DNA of 54,824 nt from a virus. Where the stretch lies: positions 1 through 54,824 of IMG/VR virus record IMGVR_UViG_3300025671_000082; one strand, written 5' to 3'. This document shows positions 1 through 6,967 of this stretch, in pieces. Position numbers and translations under genes: made by a program. The notes below the pieces were generated by a model that did not search any database, had not been told where the DNA came from, and saw only the letters and a program-made list of their open reading frames with translations. Numbering within the stretch: position 1 is the stretch's first letter; each line of letters opens with the position of its first letter.

Positions 1-431
1 TTTCATAGTCCCAAAGTTTAGTACATCCTAAGCTTAAAGTCAGGTTCTATAGGATTTAGCCTGTAATGTATAATTAAAGATATATCTAAAGATATAGTTA
101 GTTTTTATGTAGTATAAAAAAAAAAAACAAAAAGAACAAACATAATAATACAAAAACAAAAGAAATAAGTTTTAAATTATACATCTTAAATTTATTCTTT
201 ATTACCCACCCCCCACAGGTACCCTCCCCAAAGATTCCTATCGGGAGTAGCCCCGTTCTATCATAAGGGTCAAGTATTTTTTTATTCTATAAAAACAAGG
301 TAGTTTTGGTACCTAGTTTTGGGGTAATTAGCCCCGCTTTTTGCAAAAAAAAAATAAAGATACACCCCCACCACCCCCCGAGAAACCCCGTTAAGGGTCT
401 CCCAGAGAGCAGCAGAGGCGTATCTAAGGTA
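1..431. other. Non-coding leader at left edge
   Basis: No convincing gene is seen here. On the minus strand the stretch holds a hairpin-prone GC segment (about 360-402), a palindrome GGGGTAATTAGCCCC (320-334), a phage promoter (261-283), a G-rich run (204-229) and long A/T tracts (110-160). An ATG on the minus strand at position 6 could be the first codon of a gene that continues past the left edge, but only two codons are visible. The stretch looks like a terminator followed by a new transcription unit. Confidence 0.6.
261..283 (-). promoter_or_regulatory. Phage RNA polymerase promoter, copy 1
   Basis: Minus strand reads A-rich then AAATACTTGACCCTTATGA, identical over 19 bases in five intergenic sites of this window. 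The core resembles SP6/T7-class promoters (compare SP6 ATTTAGGTGACACTATAGA). Transcription would run leftward off the window. No sigma70 -10 box lies 16-18 bases downstream of TTGACC, which argues against a host promoter. Confidence 0.8.
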
Positions 432-611
432 TTAAACCAAGAACCCTATTTGTCCAGCTACAGTACCTTCGTAGTAGCTATAATAGGTGTTCCAGTTTAA
501 GGTGTATTCTTGTGTGTTGTATTCAACGATCATTACATCGTTAATGTAGTCAGTATACAAACACTTGACGATAAGCTCACCGCCCCTTTTCATGTAAAAT
601 ACTTCAGACAT
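432..611 (-). CDS. Hypothetical protein, 59 aa
   Basis: Starts at ATG 611 directly after the stop of the upstream 145-residue gene and ends in TAA at 432. The product is acidic and rich in Tyr and Asn, with no recognised domain. It is the last gene of the nucleotide-metabolism operon before the non-coding left edge. Tight packing with its neighbour is the main reason to accept it. Confidence 0.6.
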   Translation of the reverse strand: MSEVFYMKRGGELIVKCLYTDYINDVMIVEYNTQEYTLNWNTYYSYYEGTVAGQIGFLV

Positions 612-1049
612 TTACTTCTTCCAATGTGAGAGACAAACAAGCTCTACTTCTTCAGGGTTAGGGAGTTTGATTACATCCTCCCAATACTCTTCTGCTACTA
701 CTACAACAGGGTAATAGCCTTCTTCAATAAACCCTACGTGGTGTACTTGTTCATACCGGTGTAGAGAGTAAGGAAGAGAGCCAATACTCCGAGTAAGGTT
801 AGCAGACTTCTGTTCAACTGGGTCTGTTACAACAAACTCTTTAGTCATGTCTTTCCAGAGGTAACGGATAAGTTCTTCTGTAAAGTCATCTACCCCATAG
901 ATAGCTACGATAGAAAGATCTTTGTAGTCTCGCTTGAACTGTTCTTTAGCTGTGTCTGGGCGAGGTTTCAACCGGATCTTCTTTGGTTTACTGTCAGTAG
1001 AACCCTTTGGACGCCCCGGTTTACGTTTAGTTTCGTTCTGTTCAGTCAT
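612..1049 (-). CDS. Hypothetical protein with AT-hook-like N-terminus, 145 aa
   Basis: The first 35 residues are basic and contain KRKPGRPKG, a match to the AT-hook core (GRP flanked by basic residues), which binds the minor groove of AT-rich DNA. The remainder is a mixed, mildly acidic globular region that I do not recognise. It overlaps the 3' end of the glutaredoxin gene by 8 bases, so the two are translationally coupled. A DNA-binding role is inferred from the hook alone. Confidence 0.7.
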   Translation of the reverse strand: MTEQNETKRKPGRPKGSTDSKPKKIRLKPRPDTAKEQFKRDYKDLSIVAIYGVDDFTEELIRYLWKDMTKEFVVTDPVEQKSANLTRSIGSLPYSLHRYEQVHHVGFIEEGYYPVVVVAEEYWEDVIKLPNPEEVELVCLSHWKK

Positions 1050-1272
1050 CCAGCTCTTCCTTCAGTCCTGTATAACCACCGGGGATAAGTTTAAGAACTT
1101 GAGGTACGGTTTTAACTTTCATGTCATCTACCAAAAAGTGTTTCCATACAGAGTCTAAGATACAATCCCCAGAGGTGATGTCTACATAAACATACTCTAG
1201 TTCTTTTGAGTCCAACAGTTCTTTTGCCTTATCACAATAAGGACAGTTCTGCCGACCAATAACGAGATACAT
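1042..1272 (-). CDS. Glutaredoxin-like protein, 76 aa
   Basis: Short thioredoxin-fold reductase. Residues 10-13 are CPYC, the classic glutaredoxin redox pair, and a TVP segment near residue 56 supplies the cis-proline loop that contacts glutathione. Length is close to T4 NrdC and other phage glutaredoxins. It probably recycles the C-terminal cysteine pair of the ribonucleotide reductase encoded at 4603-6576 in the same operon. Its start codon overlaps the stop of the gene before it (TAATG). Confidence 0.88.
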   Translation of the reverse strand: MYLVIGRQNCPYCDKAKELLDSKELEYVYVDITSGDCILDSVWKHFLVDDMKVKTVPQVLKLIPGGYTGLKEELDD

Positions 1273-1442
1273 TATTCTTCTTCCTCTTCAGCTATTGTGA
1301 GAGCAGTTTCAACCCCTGCGCAAAACACCTCGAACAGCATGTCGTTAATAGAGCCTTCAGGGTCAAGCTCATAGTCTTTAAGGAACTCTTCGAATTGCTC
1401 TTCCAGAAATTCCAGTCCTACTTCGATACTTTCTTCTTTCAT
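1272..1442 (-). CDS. Small acidic protein, 56 aa
   Basis: Begins at ATG 1442 and ends at TAA 1272, overlapping both neighbours (ATGA upstream, TAATG downstream). The product is strongly acidic, about one third Glu/Asp, and ends in a run of Glu. No domain is recognised. The coupled overlaps support translation. Acidic small proteins of this kind in phages are sometimes inhibitors of host DNA-binding proteins, but nothing here shows that directly. Confidence 0.65.
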   Translation of the reverse strand: MKEESIEVGLEFLEEQFEEFLKDYELDPEGSINDMLFEVFCAGVETALTIAEEEEE

Positions 1443-1642
1443 TTCTTATCTCCCTTCAGTTCTGCGAGGGTGGTACGAGCGATTTCCTCATACCGTAGAT
1501 ACCAACCTGCCCTCCACTTGTAGATTTCTGGTTTTGTCCAATCAACGTCAGGTCCAGTTTTAGATCGCGCTATTTCTTTCAGCGCAGTCAGAGCCTTCGT
1601 CAGTTTGGCTTCCAGTTCTTCTATGTGGTCAGCTGCACTCAT
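1439..1642 (-). CDS. Hypothetical protein, 67 aa, shares tail with neighbour
   Basis: Predicted helical N-terminus (IEELEAKLTKALTALKEI), then a Trp-rich segment and the ending RTTLAELKGDKK. The same ending, differing in the last residue, closes the next gene upstream (1639-1914). This suggests a partial tandem duplication or shuffling of 3' ends. Function unknown. Overlaps both neighbours by 4 bases. Confidence 0.7.
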   Translation of the reverse strand: MSAADHIEELEAKLTKALTALKEIARSKTGPDVDWTKPEIYKWRAGWYLRYEEIARTTLAELKGDKK

Positions 1643-1914
1643 TCTTTGTCCCCCTTCAGTTCTGCGAGGGTGGTGCGGGTCATTTGCATGGTGCAGGATG
1701 AAACGGGTGGGTTAGCCTCTGAGCAGTCTCCGTGACAATATGGACAGCCCGATGATTGCCAATCTTCAATACACGCCACCGCGTTAGCCAGCTTGGCTTC
1801 CAGTTCTTTGTAAAGGTCTTCGCGGACGTATCCTATGTCGCAGCTGTATTGTTTTTCGCATTCAGAAAACCGAATATCGGGGTCCATCCAAATCCGTTCA
1901 GGTGCGTCATTCAT
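1639..1914 (-). CDS. Hypothetical protein, 91 aa, Cys-rich
   Basis: Opens with a segment (APERIWMDPDIRF then YVREDLYKELEAKL) typical of variable small proteins in phage accessory regions, where an 'ERIW...YVRxDL' unit precedes a short coiled coil. Later residues carry CPYCHGDC, which could bind zinc or be redox active. It ends RTTLAELKGDKE, like its downstream neighbour. Function unknown. Confidence 0.7.
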   Translation of the reverse strand: MNDAPERIWMDPDIRFSECEKQYSCDIGYVREDLYKELEAKLANAVACIEDWQSSGCPYCHGDCSEANPPVSSCTMQMTRTTLAELKGDKE

Positions 1915-2603
1915 TCCTTATCTCCTTCCAGATAGGTCATTCTTTCAAGTACACCGATAGGGTCCACGGCGTTCCAAAACGTGTCAGCATCAGCAGCAGC
2001 ATCAGCAGCAGCATAAGCAGTAGCATAAGCAGCATAAGCAGCAGCATAAGCAGCATTAGCAGCATCAGCATTAGCATTAGCAGCATAAGCAGCATCAGCA
2101 GCATTAGCATTAGCATCAGCATTAGCAGCATCAGCAGCAGCAGTAGCAGCATAAGCAGCAGCAGGAGCACTAGCAGCACGAACAGCGCAACGGGTCGCCT
2201 CGCTTGTCTTTAGGCGACACATATTACTCCACTCTACGCCGAATCCTCTTTCATCAGCCAGCGGCTGTATTTGCGGAAGCACAGTAGACCACATCCAGTC
2301 CATTAGGACCGCCAGACGCTCTTTCTCTTTGGCTCGGCCTGTCCCTGCCATTTCTGGTAAAAGGCGTTTATAGCGGGCGCTGTTGCGCATCTCGCCGGGC
2401 ATGGCATCCTGCAAGGTGATTGTTGCCTTACCGAGAACTTTGCTCATGCAATCTGGGATTTCGTCGGTTAGTTCGCCGCTGATTGCTAGGTTGATCGCAG
2501 CAATGGAGCAGGCGCTTTCTTCCGTTCCAAGACCTAATGGCAAGGTGTGGTTGGCAAGATAGTCTTCCAGTTTCACACGCTGTTCTGTGGTGAATGTAGT
2601 CAT
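1911..2603 (-). CDS. Protein with Ala-Asp/Asn/Tyr repeat domain, 230 aa
   Basis: The first ~140 residues form an ordinary globular region. Residues ~145-210 are almost only Ala alternating with Asp, Asn and Tyr (AADAANADAN-type), encoded by GCN plus GAT/AAT/TAT codons. The last residues are LEGDKE, echoing the ends of the two downstream genes. I chose ATG 2603 rather than 2609 because it overlaps the preceding TAA and sits 8 bases from a GAGGAG ribosome site. Function unknown; alanine-repeat tracts like this occur in several phages. Confidence 0.8.
   Translation of the reverse strand: MTTFTTEQRVKLEDYLANHTLPLGLGTEESACSIAAINLAISGELTDEIPDCMSKVLGKATITLQDAMPGEMRNSARYKRLLPEMAGTGRAKEKERLAVLMDWMWSTVLPQIQPLADERGFGVEWSNMCRLKTSEATRCAVRAASAPAAAYAATAAADAANADANANAADAAYAANANADAANAAYAAAYAAYATAYAAADAAADADTFWNAVDPIGVLERMTYLEGDKE
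1985..2175 (-). repeat. Low-complexity trinucleotide-phased repeat
   Basis: About 190 bases built from units of AGC/AGCA with CAT, TAA or TTA on the plus strand. On the minus strand they read as in-frame GCT-GAT, GCT-AAT and GCT-TAT codon pairs. This is the DNA basis of the alanine-rich tract of the 1911-2603 gene. Such tracts can expand and contract by slippage in units of three or six bases without loss of frame. Confidence 0.9.
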
Positions 2604-2788
2604 TAACATAACTCCTCATAGATAGTTATTCCGATGTGACAGTAGCCTGTCTCCTGCTTTACCTCAATGTGTTCTTCAGGCAGAAGGCCTTCCAGAACCC
2701 TAGCAAGACGCTGAAGAGAGTCCTTTGCGTCCTCTGGAAAGGTTATGGTGTACATAGTGTCTTTCGAGTCTACGTCACGTCTACTCAT
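2603..2788 (-). CDS. Hypothetical protein, 61 aa
   Basis: Compact sequence with a mix of strand and helix (MYTITFPEDAKDSLQRLARVL). No recognised domain. Its stop overlaps the start of the alanine-repeat gene (TAATG) and its start overlaps the 2781-2981 gene. The true start could be the internal Met at residue 12. Confidence 0.6.
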   Translation of the reverse strand: MSRRDVDSKDTMYTITFPEDAKDSLQRLARVLEGLLPEEHIEVKQETGYCHIGITIYEELC

Positions 2789-2981
2789 TAGTCAACTCCT
2801 TCCAAAAGACTTTCCACCTAGGTATGTCATGCCAATCGTAGCAGAGGGGGTGGTGCCTAGGGCCTCCACGCCACATATCCTTCGGTCCGCAGAGTTGGAC
2901 TCTACCTTCGTCGTCCATCAGTGCGGTCTTGTTACCATACGGAAAGTCTATTTCTGGTCCGGTAAAAACGACAGTTTTCAT
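2781..2981 (-). CDS. Hypothetical protein, 66 aa
   Basis: I use ATG 2981 rather than the in-frame ATG 2999, because 2981 overlaps the ThyX stop as ATGA and lies 10 bases after a GGAGG site. The product has many Trp, Gly and His residues (MWRGGPRHHPLCYDWHD). It matches no family I know. Translationally coupled to thyX. Confidence 0.65.
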   Translation of the reverse strand: MKTVVFTGPEIDFPYGNKTALMDDEGRVQLCGPKDMWRGGPRHHPLCYDWHDIPRWKVFWKELTNE

Positions 2982-3748
2982 GCTGTAAGTGCCTCCCATG
3001 ATACAGGGTATAACGGTTGGATAATCTCAACGATCTGTTTAGCCAAGTCTTGTGTCTCCTTCTGTGCATGACTGTCACTACGTTGGATATACATATTAGC
3101 CCAAGCATACAAGTTGCCCGTAGCGATCACCTCAGTGTACATGGACTGTGGTAGTACCATACGTGCTTGTTCTGGTGCTACTCCTCCGTCAATCATACGA
3201 TTGTACAAGGTGATAGACCTTTTCATTTCAATGCCGTACAAATACTCTGGGGATTTCCTGTTTGTAAAGTCTCCGAGGTTGGTTACAGCCTCATCAGACT
3301 TCTTACGCCATAACTCAGGCACATAGAACTCAGGCTCACTATCAAACTCCATCTCGCTAAAATCAATGTCCTTTGTTTGTAACATAATCTGACGAGCTAC
3401 AAAGATAGGCATCTTGAGGTGCAACGTGATAGCTGTATGAGCGAAGGGCGACCAATGGCTAGGTATCTTACGGATGTGGGTTAGTAGTCCCTCTAAGTCT
3501 TCCTCAGTATCAAGGCCAGTGACATAACCCAACCCGGCGTTGCCAACCTTATGACGCACATTAGCCCAATCACCAGACGTACAACCACGAGCAAGGAACT
3601 GGATTAGGATTTGGTCTTTCTTGGATAGTACCTTTTCCTCCCCTGTGTGTATACGGGGTAGCCACTCACTACGTTTATCGAAGCTAACCTTGGCTGCATT
3701 GACTACAGACAGGTCAGTTCCCATATGGTCGATGTATGTTGCTTTCAT
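2978..3748 (-). CDS. thyX: Flavin-dependent thymidylate synthase (ThyX), 256 aa
   Basis: Converts dUMP to dTMP using FAD, NADPH and methylene-tetrahydrofolate. The N-terminal core (SPFAHTAITLHLKMPIFVARQ, cut here by the family's signature helix) and the C-terminal segment ARMVLPQSMYTE...NLYAW...HAQKE match the family well, including the conserved Arg-HAQ region. Odd feature: the usual RHRxxSxNExSxRY signature is degenerate. Residues 119-140 read RQIMLQT then KDIDFSEMEFDSE, so the RHR triplet is replaced by Leu-Gln-Thr and the NE/RY residues are not in place. Either the enzyme uses altered contacts or it has lost activity. It follows the reductase in the dTTP supply operon. Confidence 0.85.
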   Translation of the reverse strand: MKATYIDHMGTDLSVVNAAKVSFDKRSEWLPRIHTGEEKVLSKKDQILIQFLARGCTSGDWANVRHKVGNAGLGYVTGLDTEEDLEGLLTHIRKIPSHWSPFAHTAITLHLKMPIFVARQIMLQTKDIDFSEMEFDSEPEFYVPELWRKKSDEAVTNLGDFTNRKSPEYLYGIEMKRSITLYNRMIDGGVAPEQARMVLPQSMYTEVIATGNLYAWANMYIQRSDSHAQKETQDLAKQIVEIIQPLYPVSWEALTA

Positions 3749-3836
3749 TCTACAGTTTTCCTAGTTTAGTTTGGGTTAACGAGCAGTTTCATCACTTGCT
3801 CAGGTGGGTTCCTTCTACGGTGATTCGTAGGCTATG

Positions 3837-3910
3837 TCAAGTCAACAATCTCACAACTATCCCCAGAGCAGGTCATAGTCTGGATACCAGAAGTATTGTC
3901 CTCAAGTTTA
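3837..3910 (-). pseudogene. Orphan copy of ribonucleotide reductase C-terminal end
   Basis: In one frame this stretch encodes EDNTSGIQTMTCSGDSC followed by EIVDLT and a stop. That is nearly identical to the true reductase C-terminus, which has DNTSGMQTMACSGDSC and the same last six residues. No start codon precedes it. It lies downstream of the 3948-4592 gene, so that gene is flanked by two copies of the reductase 3' end. The likeliest reading is a scar of insertion of the 214-residue gene by recombination at the reductase tail. Confidence 0.85.
3837..3910 (-). repeat. Direct repeat, downstream copy
   Basis: About 74 bases, roughly 85 percent identical by eye to 4608-4681. Both copies have the same orientation and flank a single gene. 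The conserved part includes the coding sequence of the redox-active cysteine pair. Confidence 0.85.
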
Positions 3911-3947
3911 ACCCAACACTCTTTTACTTTAGGGTGTGGAACTGTAT

Positions 3948-4592
3948 TTAATAAGCACCTATGATTTGCTCCTGTGTTGGACATTGGTCTACGAAGATAC
4001 CTGAGAAGTGGTGTTTCTCACGCAGGTTCCTGAAGTCTTTTGTGTTCTTGACTGCGAAGAAACGACAGGCTGAAGTACGGAAGACCATCCAACGATAGAA
4101 CTCCTTACCGTAACCCCAGTCTTGGAACAGGAAAGCCATGCGAATGTTAAGCTCTGACATAGCTCGACCGTAGGTCTCAGGAGAGGCAACGACAGGGAAG
4201 GAACCTGTGTGCGGTCCATGAAACCATGCCTCACCTTCTACGATAACCTTGTTATGGTTGGACGCTGCGATAAAGGCGCAGGCTGAGATACAGAGGCGTT
4301 GCTCTGGGATAATCATAGGTAGGTTAGCCTCCCGTACTAGCCGAGCAATAGCCAAGGCAGGTTGTACGTAGCCTCCCGGTCCCCAGATGGAGATGGAGAG
4401 CACATCCTCTGTCTTAAGAGCTTCATTAATCTCCCTCCATTGGTCCCATGTTGTAGGGCCGTTGATCTGTAGCTGATTAGACTCCTTCTCGTATACCACT
4501 CTGGCATATGCAGTATCAGCAAAGATTGCTGCAAGCATCAAGGCGATAACCAGTATATAGAACATCCAATATTTTTGCCAAAGGTCTTTCAT
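3948..4592 (-). CDS. Membrane-anchored ClpP/SDH-like serine protease-fold protein, 214 aa
   Basis: Residues ~10-30 are a hydrophobic signal anchor (WMFYILVIALMLAAIF), so the rest should be periplasmic. The body resembles the COG3904/SDH group of ClpP-crotonase fold proteins: a Gly-rich oxyanion loop (IWGPGGYVQPALAIARLV), then CISACAFIAAS with the presumed nucleophile Ser in SAC, then FHGPH as a candidate histidine. Substrate unknown. It sits between the reductase and ThyX, is flanked by two copies of the reductase tail, and so looks inserted. A good GGAGA site precedes ATG 4592. Fold assignment is moderately sure; activity is inferred. Confidence 0.65.
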   Translation of the reverse strand: MKDLWQKYWMFYILVIALMLAAIFADTAYARVVYEKESNQLQINGPTTWDQWREINEALKTEDVLSISIWGPGGYVQPALAIARLVREANLPMIIPEQRLCISACAFIAASNHNKVIVEGEAWFHGPHTGSFPVVASPETYGRAMSELNIRMAFLFQDWGYGKEFYRWMVFRTSACRFFAVKNTKDFRNLREKHHFSGIFVDQCPTQEQIIGAY

Positions 4593-4602
4593 TATTTTCT
4601 CC

Positions 4603-6576
4603 TTATGTCAAGTCTACAATTTCACAACTATCCCCAGAGCAGGCCATAGTCTGCATACCAGAGGTGTTGTCTTCCTGTTCATACTCCGAAAGTTTAGACC
4701 AGTCAATAGACTTAGGCATAACCTCAAGCAAGTCCTTGTAGGCGGGGGTTACAAGTTTTTCTGTGTAATCATCATACACCCCTTCTGTCTCCCCTGTCTC
4801 CTGATAAGGTGCCTGCTGGTATGTACCACCGTCATACGGCAGAAACGATACACCAGACATCTCATCAAAGTGCTCATAGACGAAAGCACCTACTTCCATC
4901 CACTCGTCATCTTTTACGGACACAGTGATAGAAGGCTTGTGCTCACACCAGTGACGCTGATAGATCAACCAAGTCTTCAGTTGCTCCATAGCAGACACAT
5001 CATTACGAACCACTGCATTATCAGGTGACTTCACAGGGAAGCTGAACACTGTGGTAGTATCTGGCTTCATAACACAAGGCTCATTAGGGATACCTTGGTC
5101 CTTCATGAACTGTGTCAAAGGGTCTTTATTGTCTCCTCTTACTGTCCGAATATAATAGGGAGAATGACGGGTATGAATACCGCTGGCACTGTCCACAAGC
5201 TGGCTAACAGTACCAGAAGGCTTAACGCAAGTGATAGCCGCAGAAACAGGGATATCAAGACGATCAGACCACTCAGCATTAGTAGCGACAGCAATACCTC
5301 GAAGATGCTCAAGGGTCTTCTCCAATCCTTCGTTTGCTGAAGTCATCAGCGGGTTGTCCATAATACCTGTCAGGCTGACACCCAACAAGCGTTCTTCCTC
5401 AGTATTACGTTGCCATACCTTACGCAGATACGGGAAGTGTGTGTATGTACTTTGGATAGTACCAAGGATGGTAGCAAGGCGAACCTTACGCTCCAAGTCC
5501 TCAATGGTATCTGTTGCTCGTACAACAACCTCGGTCAAGTTGCAGAACTGATATGGCCGCAGGATAATCTCTGAGCAAGGGTTTGTTCCAAACTCAAAGT
5601 TAGGGTCACGACGTCCATTCTTCTCTGCCTGCTTCTTGCTGGCCTGACGGTTGAACACACCACGTTCACCTGACTTACTCTCTACAAGGGCAAGCCACTC
5701 ACGCATGAAGGTCTCCATGTCAGGCTTCTCCGTGTAGCTTACAGAGTTGTTAGCCAAGGCACGTTGTCCTTGGTTTTCCCACCACTGTCCTGACTTAGCA
5801 TGACGCATACGATCATCAGACAAGTTACTAAGGCTAATCATAGCAGAGCGGCGTACACCACCTACAACTACAACTTCACCAATCTTACACATGATGTCGT
5901 GGCACTCAATTGAGGACAACTTACGACCAGTAGCACCTTTGAACTTCTCTACAGTAAACTGGAACAGATCAACCAGAGGAGCAGGGCCAGACGCACGACC
6001 CCCGAAGGTTTTGAGTTTAGCGCCAGCAGGGCGAATCTTGGACACGTCCCACTTAGGGATTTCACCAGCCCACAGAAGAGACAGCAGTTGCCGGTAAGCC
6101 TTAGTCCAACCTTCCTTGCTGTCCTTAACAACAATAGTCGTGTCGCTCATAAACAGCAGGTCAGGAATTTCAGGCAACTTGCTGATGAACTGACGCTCAA
6201 CAGAGAACCCTACACCAGTACCACACAACAAGATGAACATAGCCTCATCAAAGGACTTGGGGTCATCTACTGGCAAGTACGAACAGTTGTACATACAGGT
6301 GTTGTCACGGTCTGCTGCCTTGCCCGCTGTCATCAAGGACCGCATAGAGGGCATAACCTCAAGGTCAAGGATGGCAGTTTTGAGTTCGTATGATACTCCT
6401 TGCATATCACTGTCTCTGCCATTCAGAGGCTTTAGCTTGTTATTTACTACATTGTCGATATACCGATCAACAGTCTCAGCGAAGGTCTCACGTCGCCCCT
6501 TGTCTTCAAGCCACTTGGCATAACGACTAAGCGCAATGAAAGATTGATAGTCAGTTGGTAGAATGTTGTTTGTCAT
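4603..6576 (-). CDS. nrdJ: Class II adenosylcobalamin-dependent ribonucleotide reductase, 657 aa
   Basis: Monomeric RTPR-type reductase, like that of Lactobacillus leichmannii. It makes deoxynucleotides using a cobalamin-derived radical. NPCSEI at 332-337 places the thiyl-radical Cys334 and Glu336. Cys345 lies 11 residues on, as in the RTPR pair 408/419, and a Cys near 94-98 would be its redox partner. The tail CSGDSC (Cys646/Cys651) is the re-reducing pair, a likely partner of the glutaredoxin encoded downstream. Residues 115-130 (LLCGTGVGFSVERQF) and the KPSGTVSQL segment are also typical. The B12 need must be met by the host. Confidence 0.93.
   Translation of the reverse strand: MTNNILPTDYQSFIALSRYAKWLEDKGRRETFAETVDRYIDNVVNNKLKPLNGRDSDMQGVSYELKTAILDLEVMPSMRSLMTAGKAADRDNTCMYNCSYLPVDDPKSFDEAMFILLCGTGVGFSVERQFISKLPEIPDLLFMSDTTIVVKDSKEGWTKAYRQLLSLLWAGEIPKWDVSKIRPAGAKLKTFGGRASGPAPLVDLFQFTVEKFKGATGRKLSSIECHDIMCKIGEVVVVGGVRRSAMISLSNLSDDRMRHAKSGQWWENQGQRALANNSVSYTEKPDMETFMREWLALVESKSGERGVFNRQASKKQAEKNGRRDPNFEFGTNPCSEIILRPYQFCNLTEVVVRATDTIEDLERKVRLATILGTIQSTYTHFPYLRKVWQRNTEEERLLGVSLTGIMDNPLMTSANEGLEKTLEHLRGIAVATNAEWSDRLDIPVSAAITCVKPSGTVSQLVDSASGIHTRHSPYYIRTVRGDNKDPLTQFMKDQGIPNEPCVMKPDTTTVFSFPVKSPDNAVVRNDVSAMEQLKTWLIYQRHWCEHKPSITVSVKDDEWMEVGAFVYEHFDEMSGVSFLPYDGGTYQQAPYQETGETEGVYDDYTEKLVTPAYKDLLEVMPKSIDWSKLSEYEQEDNTSGMQTMACSGDSCEIVDLT
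4608..4681 (-). repeat. Direct repeat, upstream copy (within nrdJ 3' end)
   Basis: The functional copy of the repeat described at 3837-3910. It encodes the last ~24 residues of the reductase. The two repeats are about 770 bases apart, start to start, and bracket the 3948-4592 gene. Confidence 0.85.
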
Positions 6577-6703
6577 TTGGTTTCCAGTCCTCGCTCATCT
6601 TTGTCTTCTTTAAGCCATACCATACGGTCAATGTCTGAACGGCTAATGCTACAAAGCCCGTACAAACCACTAAAATTCTAAGTATTTTACCTGTCGCTTC
6701 CAC
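6551..6703 (-). CDS. Small single-span membrane protein, 50 aa, GTG start
   Basis: GTG 6703 directly follows the TAA of the preceding gene, and the frame runs 50 codons to TGA 6551, overlapping the start of the reductase by 26 bases. Residues ~7-30 are hydrophobic (ILRILVVCTGFVALAVQTL), then a basic tail. One membrane span with a cytoplasmic tail is likely. It is a plausible spacer gene in the operon; function unknown. Confidence 0.5.
   Translation of the reverse strand: MEATGKILRILVVCTGFVALAVQTLTVWYGLKKTKMSEDWKPNDKQHSTN
6574..6615 (-). repeat. Gene-junction repeat, copy near nrdJ start
   Basis: About 42 bases, around 85 percent identical by eye to 26235-26276. Each copy ends at the ATG of a different gene. 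The sequence is read in different frames in the two places, so the nucleotide sequence (translation start region) is shared rather than a protein motif. Confidence 0.7.
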
Positions 6704-6958
6704 TTAATTATCCGCCTCTACAGGCGTTTCGGGTGTTTCAAGTTCTTCTTTATCTTCCAAAGGCGAACCGATGTTTTGGCCGGTCTTAATCAATACCCAA
6801 GCCCAAAGCATAAAGTCTTTTTCTTCTTGATTAAACTTATTCAAGTCTTCAAGAAATTTGACACAGTGTTCTGGCGTTTTGATTGCCCCATGCATGAAAA
6901 AATTTGCGTAATGCCAAGCCTTCTGGAACTTTGCAGGGATGTCGTTAATAGAATACAT
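6704..6958 (-). CDS. Hypothetical protein, 84 aa
   Basis: Helical, Trp- and Phe-rich N-terminal two thirds (FQKAWHYANFFMHGAIKTPE), then an acidic tail with Glu-Thr-Pro repeats. No family recognised. It lies between the 75-residue gene and a small membrane protein in the replication operon. Confidence 0.65.
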   Translation of the reverse strand: MYSINDIPAKFQKAWHYANFFMHGAIKTPEHCVKFLEDLNKFNQEEKDFMLWAWVLIKTGQNIGSPLEDKEELETPETPVEADN

Positions 6959-6967
6959 CTTATTCTC

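Noticed and set aside
306-500. Plus-strand 64-codon frame at left edge
   Set aside because: Opposite orientation to all genes, overlaps a supported minus-strand gene, and codes for Pro/His/Lys low-complexity sequence.
1902-2213. Plus-strand Ile-Ser repeat frame and minus-strand Leu/Met repeat frame
   Set aside because: Both are other-frame readings of the alanine repeat gene. The alanine frame alone continues into ordinary sequence with coupled start and stop.
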